From assembly GCF_017874355.1 (NCBI RefSeq), contig NZ_JAGGLI010000010.1, positions 1 through 64,000 of the forward strand: DNA of 64,000 nt. The letters are read 5' to 3'. A program made the translations under genes and the position numbers. Below are positions 58,696-64,000 of the stretch, one piece after another. The notes beneath the pieces are model-generated. The model was given only the letters and a program-made list of their open reading frames with translations, searched no databases and was not told the DNA's origin. This DNA is from Acetoanaerobium pronyense. GTDB lineage: Bacteria; Bacillota; Clostridia; Peptostreptococcales; Filifactoraceae. How positions within the stretch are numbered: position 1 is the first letter of the stretch; every line of letters starts with the position of its first letter.

Positions 58696-59751
58696 TTGAA
58701 AATAATTGAACTTTTAAAAATTGCAATAAATATGAATGCCTCAGATCTTCACATAACAGTAGGAGTTCCCCCAATAGCAAGGGTAAACGGAAAGCTAGAA
58801 AAAATAGGAGAAGACATTTTACTTCCTAATCATACATTAGAATATGTAAAAGAAATGCTAGATGCAAGGCTCATGAATAAACTACTTGAAATTGGAGAGA
58901 TAGATTTTTCATATTCTCAGACAGGAGTAGGAAGATTTAGAGCAAATATATTTAGGCAAAGAGGAAGCTATGGTATAGCTCTAAGAGTCATACCGATGTT
59001 TATTCCAAATATAGATCAGATGAATTTGCCGCCAATCCTTAAAGATTTATCTATGAAAAGAAACGGCCTAGTACTTGTCACAGGTCCTACAGGAAGTGGA
59101 AAATCAACAACCCTTGCAGCGATGGTAGAGCATATGAACAGAAATAGAAGTAGTCATATCATCACTATAGAGGACCCTATAGAGTTCCTTCACAGCCATA
59201 ATAAAAGCATAATCAATCAAAGAGAAATAGGAAACGACTCTACATCCTTTTCAAAGGCACTTAGATCATCACTAAGGCAAGACCCTGACGTAATACTAGT
59301 TGGTGAAATGAGAGACCTTGATACGATATCGACTGCAGTAACCGCAGCTGAGACCGGTCACCTAGTACTATCAACACTTCATACTATAGGGGCTGCAAAT
59401 ACAGCAGACAGGATAATAGACGTATTTCCATCAAACCAACAATCTCAAATCAGAGCACAGCTAGCAGGAGTGTTACAAGGGATAATATCACAGCAAATAA
59501 TCCCAAGAGCTGATGGCAAAGGAAGAGTAGCTACTTTTGAGATAATGACAGCTACACCAGCAGCAAAAAACCTAATTAGGGAAGGCAAGACCCATCAGCT
59601 TCAGACCATAATAGAAACAGGAGCAAAACATGGGATGCAGACAATGGATTCATCACTGATTAAACTATACAACTCTGGAATCATAGATAAAGAAAATCTA
59701 AGAAAATATGCAGTAGATTTAGATGCAATAAGTAGACAAGTAGGATACTAG
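58696..59751 (+). CDS. pilT: Pilus retraction ATPase PilT
   Basis: 351 residues of the PilT/VirB11-like ATPase. Walker A GPTGSGKSTTLAA, the Asp box TIEDPIEF, RQDPDVILVGEMRD and the PilT-specific NLIREGK (AIRNLIRE-type) are present. It depolymerises the pilus to give twitching. It begins with TTG, spaced from AGGGGG, 51 bases after pilB. Confidence 0.96.
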   Translation: MKIIELLKIAINMNASDLHITVGVPPIARVNGKLEKIGEDILLPNHTLEYVKEMLDARLMNKLLEIGEIDFSYSQTGVGRFRANIFRQRGSYGIALRVIPMFIPNIDQMNLPPILKDLSMKRNGLVLVTGPTGSGKSTTLAAMVEHMNRNRSSHIITIEDPIEFLHSHNKSIINQREIGNDSTSFSKALRSSLRQDPDVILVGEMRDLDTISTAVTAAETGHLVLSTLHTIGAANTADRIIDVFPSNQQSQIRAQLAGVLQGIISQQIIPRADGKGRVATFEIMTATPAAKNLIREGKTHQLQTIIETGAKHGMQTMDSSLIKLYNSGIIDKENLRKYAVDLDAISRQVGY

Positions 59752-59766
59752 AAAGGGGGTTAAGCT

Positions 59767-60984
59767 TTGGCAGAAACATATAAATACAAGGGATTAGATT
59801 CATCTGGAAGAGTCATTGAAGGTATATTTCATGCAAACTCTAAAGAAGAAGTAATCAAGCTAATTAGAGATAAAGGTCAGTCTCCAATAAAAATAGAAAA
59901 AAATGAAGCAAAAAGCAAGGATTTAGGAGAATATAGCTTCTTTAAACCCAGAGTAAAAATTAAAGATATATCAGTATTTTGTAAACAATTATATACCATG
60001 CTAAATGCAGGTATGCCCCTTACTAATTGCCTAGATGTACTTGCAGCCCAAACAGAAAACAAAACACTAAAAAACTCAGTAAAAGAAATGTCATCTCAGG
60101 TTCAGACGGGAGCAATACTTTCTGAGGCTATGAAAAATCAAAAAAGGATATTTCCAAATCTGCTAGTAACTATGGTAGAAGCTGGAGAAATGACAGGAAA
60201 CCTAGACAATGTACTAGCTAGGATGTCAGAACATTACGAAAAAGAAAATAAGATTAACTCTAAGATAAAAGGAGCTATGGTATACCCAGCTATACTAAGT
60301 TTTGCAGCAGTTGGCGTAGTGATATTCCTACTAACCTTCATTATGCCAACTTTCGTAGGTATGTTTACATCATCTGGAGTAGAGCTTCCCCTTCCAACTA
60401 GGATACTTATGTCAATCAGTGATGCACTATCAACTTACTGGTATATTTTCACCCTAATTTTCATAGGGATAGCATTTTTAGTATCAAGACTTGTAAGGAC
60501 AAAAGATGGGAAAAGATTCTTTGACAAAGTAGTCTATAGACTACCTGTAGTGGGTCAATCTATGGTAAAAATATCTACATCAAGATACACAAGAACATTG
60601 TCAACCCTTCTAGGAAGCGGGATACCAATAGTAGATGCAATGGAGGCTTCGGCTAGTGTTACTGGGAATATGATGGTAATAGATGGGATGGAAAATGTAA
60701 TAGATGAAGTAAAAAAAGGTATTAATATAAGCTATCTTCTTCAAAAAATGAACTACTTCCCACCTATGATGATATCAATGATAGGAATAGGTGAAGAATC
60801 TGGGGCCCTAGAAGACATGCTAGGAAAGACAGCAGACTACTATGATGAAGAGCTAGAATCATCGATTCAAAAGATGCTATCAATGCTAGAACCACTCCTC
60901 ATACTTTTTATGGGAGTAATAATCGGTTTTATCGTCATAGCCATGATGATGCCAATGTTTGATATGACTCAAACAATAGGCTAA
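59767..60984 (+). CDS. pilC: Pilus inner-membrane platform protein PilC
   Basis: 405 residues: two T2SF domains, each with a membrane helix (near 170-200 and 375-395, plus one near 220-240). FCKQLYTMLNAGMPLTNCLDVL and ESGALEDMLGKTADYYDEEL are family features. It is the membrane anchor for PilB and PilT. The TTG start follows GGGGG, 15 bases after pilT. Confidence 0.96.
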   Translation: MAETYKYKGLDSSGRVIEGIFHANSKEEVIKLIRDKGQSPIKIEKNEAKSKDLGEYSFFKPRVKIKDISVFCKQLYTMLNAGMPLTNCLDVLAAQTENKTLKNSVKEMSSQVQTGAILSEAMKNQKRIFPNLLVTMVEAGEMTGNLDNVLARMSEHYEKENKINSKIKGAMVYPAILSFAAVGVVIFLLTFIMPTFVGMFTSSGVELPLPTRILMSISDALSTYWYIFTLIFIGIAFLVSRLVRTKDGKRFFDKVVYRLPVVGQSMVKISTSRYTRTLSTLLGSGIPIVDAMEASASVTGNMMVIDGMENVIDEVKKGINISYLLQKMNYFPPMMISMIGIGEESGALEDMLGKTADYYDEELESSIQKMLSMLEPLLILFMGVIIGFIVIAMMMPMFDMTQTIG

Positions 60985-61058
60985 AAGGCATGACGTTAAG
61001 ATATATATTTTAAAATCAGGATTTATAAATCCGATAATTCAAAAGGAGGAAAAGGAAA

Positions 61059-61478
61059 ATGATGGAAAAAATGAGAAACAGAAAGAAAAAGAAGGGGTTC
61101 ACACTGATTGAGCTTATCGTTGTTATTGCTATTTTGGGGATTTTATCTGCGATAGCGATTCCTAGATTTACTGGTTCAAGAGTAACAGCTGAAAGAAGTA
61201 GTGTCGAAGCGAACCTAAGAACGATTGATAGTGCCATAATGGTAATGTTGGCAGAAGGGACTGACCCTACTTTTACCGCTGGTGCTGATGGAGCTGCACC
61301 AACTACTAATCTTGTACCTAATTATTTAGCTGCTTGGCCTACAGGACCAAAAACAGCTGCTTATGCAATTACTGGAACTGGTTCAGCTGCTAGAGCAGCT
61401 CTAACAAGTACTGCTGATGTAGGTGGTAAGACTTTTTCAACTGCAACAACAGTTGAAAACTTAGCTTGGCCAGAATAA
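61059..61478 (+). CDS. Type IV pilin (major pilin candidate)
   Basis: 139 residues with a class III/prepilin signal: basic leader, cleavage site KKKG/FTLIELIVVIAILG with Glu5, then a small Ala/Thr/Gly-rich head domain. No disulfide pair. GGAGGAAAAGG gives a strong ribosome site, and hairpins follow the gene, as expected for a highly expressed subunit. No prepilin peptidase is in the window. It is the third product in the pilin transport set after pilC; assignment as major pilin is inference. Confidence 0.93.
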   Translation: MMEKMRNRKKKKGFTLIELIVVIAILGILSAIAIPRFTGSRVTAERSSVEANLRTIDSAIMVMLAEGTDPTFTAGADGAAPTTNLVPNYLAAWPTGPKTAAYAITGTGSAARAALTSTADVGGKTFSTATTVENLAWPE

Positions 61479-61492
61479 GGTTCTAGGAGAAA

Positions 61493-61650
61493 CTTTCGAC
61501 GGTGTCTGAAAAACCATCGGTGTCAGACACTAAGTTATTGGGAAATTAAGTTATTGTGATAATTGTTTTTGATTGGTGGTTTTGGTTAGGAAATCGGAAA
61601 TGATTTGGTTGAAGGTAAGGGAGCTGGGCTTTGTTCTCAGCTCCTATTTT
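61493..61650 (+). terminator. Hairpins between the pilin and downstream genes
   Basis: Two stems: 61502-61509 with 61523-61530 (GTGTCTGA/TCAGACAC), and 61620-61626 with 61638-61644 (GGAGCTG/CAGCTCC) followed by TATTTT. A direct repeat TAAGTTATTG lies at 61531-61540 and 61547-61556. The second stem could be a weak terminator that lowers expression of the downstream genes relative to the pilin. Confidence 0.55.
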
Positions 61651-61772
61651 CCTATTAAATTATAACTAATAAAATTTTAGTATATGGGGAAATCTTTTAT
61701 ATAAATATATTTGGTTTTAAATATATTTATATAAAAAATTTTATTTTGATGTAATTATATTAGGAGTGATGT

Positions 61773-63131
61773 ATGGTGGTTAAGAGGAAAGGCGGAAGCC
61801 TTATTTTAGTTATAATAATAGGACTGTTTTTGAGCATATTAGGTTCTGCGGCTCTATTTTTAAGTAATAGTGAAGCTATTAGGACAACAAGGCAAATTGA
61901 AAAAATGAAAGCCTATTATGCAGCTAGAGCTGGTGCTGATGCAATGGCTGACTGGATGATAGGTAAAACAATTAGTCAAGTGAAAGATTATGTTGATAAG
62001 AATACAGACTGGCAGCAGCTAGGAGATGAAGATGGTCTTGAATTTAGAATATTTATAAATCAGAATAAATCTAATTCTTCAGTTTTAAATATAATATCTG
62101 AAGGAAAATACAATAATATAAAGCAAAAAGTAGTTTTGACATATGAGGCAGTAAATGAAGCTCAAGAGTATTTATTTGAAATGGCAGCTTTTTCAGAGCA
62201 GGGTGTGTATATAGATGGAAGTTCATCTATAACTTTTTCAAATACTATAAAGGGAACGGCTCTAATTACAAATTCGATATCAGATAATTCCGTTGAATTA
62301 TCTGGAAATCCTAGAATCAATGGGGATGTTTATATTGGGAAAGATGGAAACACTCAAAATGTAATAAAAACACCAAATACGAATTATATAACTGGAGATA
62401 AGAATGTTTTAAAAGAAAATAAAACTTATATATTGCCACTTTTTCCAGTATTTGATGATAGCATACCTCAAAGAAACCCAATAAATTTAAGTGGAAATAA
62501 AAGTAGTACTGTAAATCAAGATGGCTATTACCAAGAAATATCAATAAAAGGTAATAATAAATTAACTATTGACACAGGAACAACTGGAACTATAAGGAAA
62601 ATTAGAGTTCGAAATCTTAATATAGAACAAGGACACATTGATTTAATTGGAAATGGAAAATTAGAGCTTTATATTGATGATTCATTAACTTTACTAGGAG
62701 GTTCTTCTATTAATAAGTCACCTAACAACAATCAATTAAGTACCAACAATAAAAAATTAACTATATATTATGGGGGTGCTAGCAAACCAAGTTTAGGGGG
62801 TAATATTAGGATAGAAGGATCTATTTACATTAAAACTGCTGAATTAGAAATAGGTGGAAGTAATAGTATAACAGGAAGTATTATAAGTGGAGGAAATAAG
62901 ATAGAAGTAAAAGGAGCGGCAAGCACTGTGCAAGCAGTATATGCACCTAATGCATCAGTTGAATTAAGCGGAAGTGGTGAATTAACAGGCAGCGTTATTG
63001 CAAAGCATCTAAAACTTACAGGAAATACTCATATAAGATATTTTCAAATCAAAACCGAGGATTTTCCTTTTGAAATTCCAGGTGCTGGAAGTGGATATAC
63101 TTTAAATTATTGGTACAGAGAAGTAGATTAA
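61773..63131 (+). CDS. PilX-like pilus protein with beta-helix-like domain
   Basis: 452 residues. The N-terminus (basic residues, then a hydrophobic helix, residues 8-30) and the AYYAARAGADAMADWMIG segment resemble PilX-type minor pilins. The rest is rich in short repeats such as GSSSITFSNTIKG and ISGNxxI-type turns, suggesting a beta-helix of the kind seen in bactofilin/adhesin-like folds. It probably contributes to pilus initiation or a tip complex. It follows the pilin by 294 bases and precedes another pilin-like gene by 13. Confidence 0.75.
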   Translation: MVVKRKGGSLILVIIIGLFLSILGSAALFLSNSEAIRTTRQIEKMKAYYAARAGADAMADWMIGKTISQVKDYVDKNTDWQQLGDEDGLEFRIFINQNKSNSSVLNIISEGKYNNIKQKVVLTYEAVNEAQEYLFEMAAFSEQGVYIDGSSSITFSNTIKGTALITNSISDNSVELSGNPRINGDVYIGKDGNTQNVIKTPNTNYITGDKNVLKENKTYILPLFPVFDDSIPQRNPINLSGNKSSTVNQDGYYQEISIKGNNKLTIDTGTTGTIRKIRVRNLNIEQGHIDLIGNGKLELYIDDSLTLLGGSSINKSPNNNQLSTNNKKLTIYYGGASKPSLGGNIRIEGSIYIKTAELEIGGSNSITGSIISGGNKIEVKGAASTVQAVYAPNASVELSGSGELTGSVIAKHLKLTGNTHIRYFQIKTEDFPFEIPGAGSGYTLNYWYREVD

Positions 63132-63144
63132 ATGGAGATGAAAT

Positions 63145-64000
63145 ATGAAAAAACTAAAAGGACTAACTTTAATAGAGTTAATTGTTAGCATAGCGATACT
63201 TGGAATAATACTGGTTATGGCAATTACGACTTTTTCCAGTGCATATGTGTGGATAACTCAATCTGGAAATAGAACTGAAAAAATATTTTATGAACAAAAT
63301 AAAATAGAATCAATGGTTGAAGATCGAAAAGGTAATACTTTTTTAGAAATGATTATATCTTTTTTTGGTTCATCTGATATTAAGGTTAGGGGTGGATTGT
63401 CAAATACAGATAATTTAACTACATTTTTGTCTAAAATACCAGCTATATCAAAGTTGGAAGTTGATTCGGAAGGACATTTGTATGGACAGTCTCCAAATGT
63501 AATTGTTTTAAGTATAGAAACAATAAATATTCCAAAGGGAACTAATTTAATTGTTGAAATTTTAAATCAACGTGGAGAGAGTCTTGATAATCCAATAAAA
63601 ACAGAAGTTATATTAAATGATGTTACAGTAAGCGTAGAAAATGAGGATATAGGTAATATAAATGTAATATTGAATTTACCAAAAGAATATGACAAGCAGA
63701 TTAAACCTGGAATTTACAATATATCTATATCACCAGAAAATGAGGGATCACTTTTATTGGCAAATCCATATAAAAAAAACTATGTTGTATATCCTATATC
63801 CAAAGTTGCAGTAGGCAATAATGGAAGCATATGGACTTCTGGAGATGGTATTAAGTGGTATAAAATAAATCAAAATTTAGCTACAGGTGATTTCAAGTCA
63901 ATAGTCTATGGTGGAAAGATGGATGAAAAAAAATTCGTAGCAGTAGGAGTGAGTGGTGCCATTATTTACTCCTATGATGGATTAAATTGGTCAAAAGTGA
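63145..64000 (+). CDS. Large pilin-like protein with a possible propeller domain (partial)
   Basis: At least 285 residues, cut by the window edge. MKKLKG/LTLIELIVSIAILG is a prepilin-type leader and helix. A beta-rich region follows (about 100-215), then GNNGSIWTSGDGIKWYK and VGVSGAIIYSYDGLNWSKV, a repeat type found in BNR/YCF48-like beta-propellers. This would give a pilin with a large globular tip domain, for example an adhesin. The ATG follows GGAGATG. The end and total number of repeats cannot be seen. Confidence 0.8.
   Translation, partial: MKKLKGLTLIELIVSIAILGIILVMAITTFSSAYVWITQSGNRTEKIFYEQNKIESMVEDRKGNTFLEMIISFFGSSDIKVRGGLSNTDNLTTFLSKIPAISKLEVDSEGHLYGQSPNVIVLSIETINIPKGTNLIVEILNQRGESLDNPIKTEVILNDVTVSVENEDIGNINVILNLPKEYDKQIKPGIYNISISPENEGSLLLANPYKKNYVVYPISKVAVGNNGSIWTSGDGIKWYKINQNLATGDFKSIVYGGKMDEKKFVAVGVSGAIIYSYDGLNWSKV

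Overview
The window looks like chromosomal DNA of a low-GC, anaerobic, motile or surface-active member of the Clostridia, possibly Peptostreptococcaceae-like. The taxonomic guess is inference. It rests on AT-rich codon use, strong AGGAGG ribosome sites with many TTG/GTG starts, T-box leaders, a class II c-di-GMP riboswitch, a Gram-positive type IV pilus operon, ClpE-like, MutS2-like and ABC-F proteins, and a water-forming NADH oxidase. I see no rRNA, tRNA, insertion sequence, prophage or CRISPR array. Almost every gene is intact, and many convergent pairs share a hairpin terminator.

Layout. 1-11 kb: DUF3841-like protein, ornithine cyclodeaminase-family enzyme, DUF3810 membrane metallopeptidase, BioY, a degenerate-GGDEF/intact-EAL protein, oligoendopeptidase F, a radical SAM protein and a YkpA/YbiT-type ABC-F ATPase. 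10.8-11.2 kb is a gene-free divergent region with a cluster of DnaA-box-like 9-mers. 11-13 kb: DEAD-box helicase and a GNAT acetyltransferase. 13.4-20.4 kb: argG-argH-argC-argJ-argB-argD on the minus strand behind a T-box leader, with an internal terminator between argH and argC. 21-26.6 kb: two small genes (GNAT, GIY-YIG), then a second, nearly identical T-box in opposite orientation driving carA-carB. Together these loci make carbamoyl phosphate and arginine; argF is not here.

26.6-31.8 kb: a chemotaxis receptor, then two HD-GYP-family proteins with damaged metal sites around a TIM-barrel protein. 31.8-37.3 kb: a zinc-ligand-less ribosomal protein S4 paralogue, a hypothetical gene, and three glycosyltransferase genes, the last fused to a cyclic-nucleotide-binding-like domain. 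37.4-46.6 kb: leucyl aminopeptidase, a small transcription unit for a possible 47-residue protein, L25/Ctc, branched-chain aminotransferase, NADH oxidase, ClpE-like ATPase and another GT4 glycosyltransferase. 46.6-56.4 kb: a MutS2-like ATPase without the Smr nuclease domain, preceded by a leader with a six-codon ORF and a terminator; then a glucosaminidase, glutaredoxin, secreted M14 carboxypeptidase, YfcC-type transporter, PII-like protein and an ApbE lipoprotein.

56.6-64 kb: a type IV pilus operon (pilB, pilT, pilC, major pilin, PilX-like protein, large modified minor pilin cut by the window edge). It starts with a promoter and a c-di-GMP-II riboswitch whose pseudoknot strand overlaps a terminator, which predicts an ON switch. 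PilB also has an N-terminal MshEN-like domain, so c-di-GMP may act on both synthesis and activity of the pilus. With the EAL protein and the two HD-GYP-like proteins, c-di-GMP signalling is a theme of the window.

Most notable candidates for undescribed biology: the glycosyltransferase/cyclic-nucleotide-domain fusion; the pilin with a propeller-like C-terminus; the leader-ORF attenuator before the Smr-less MutS2; the inverted twin T-boxes that differ next to the specifier; and the paired degenerate HD-GYP proteins.
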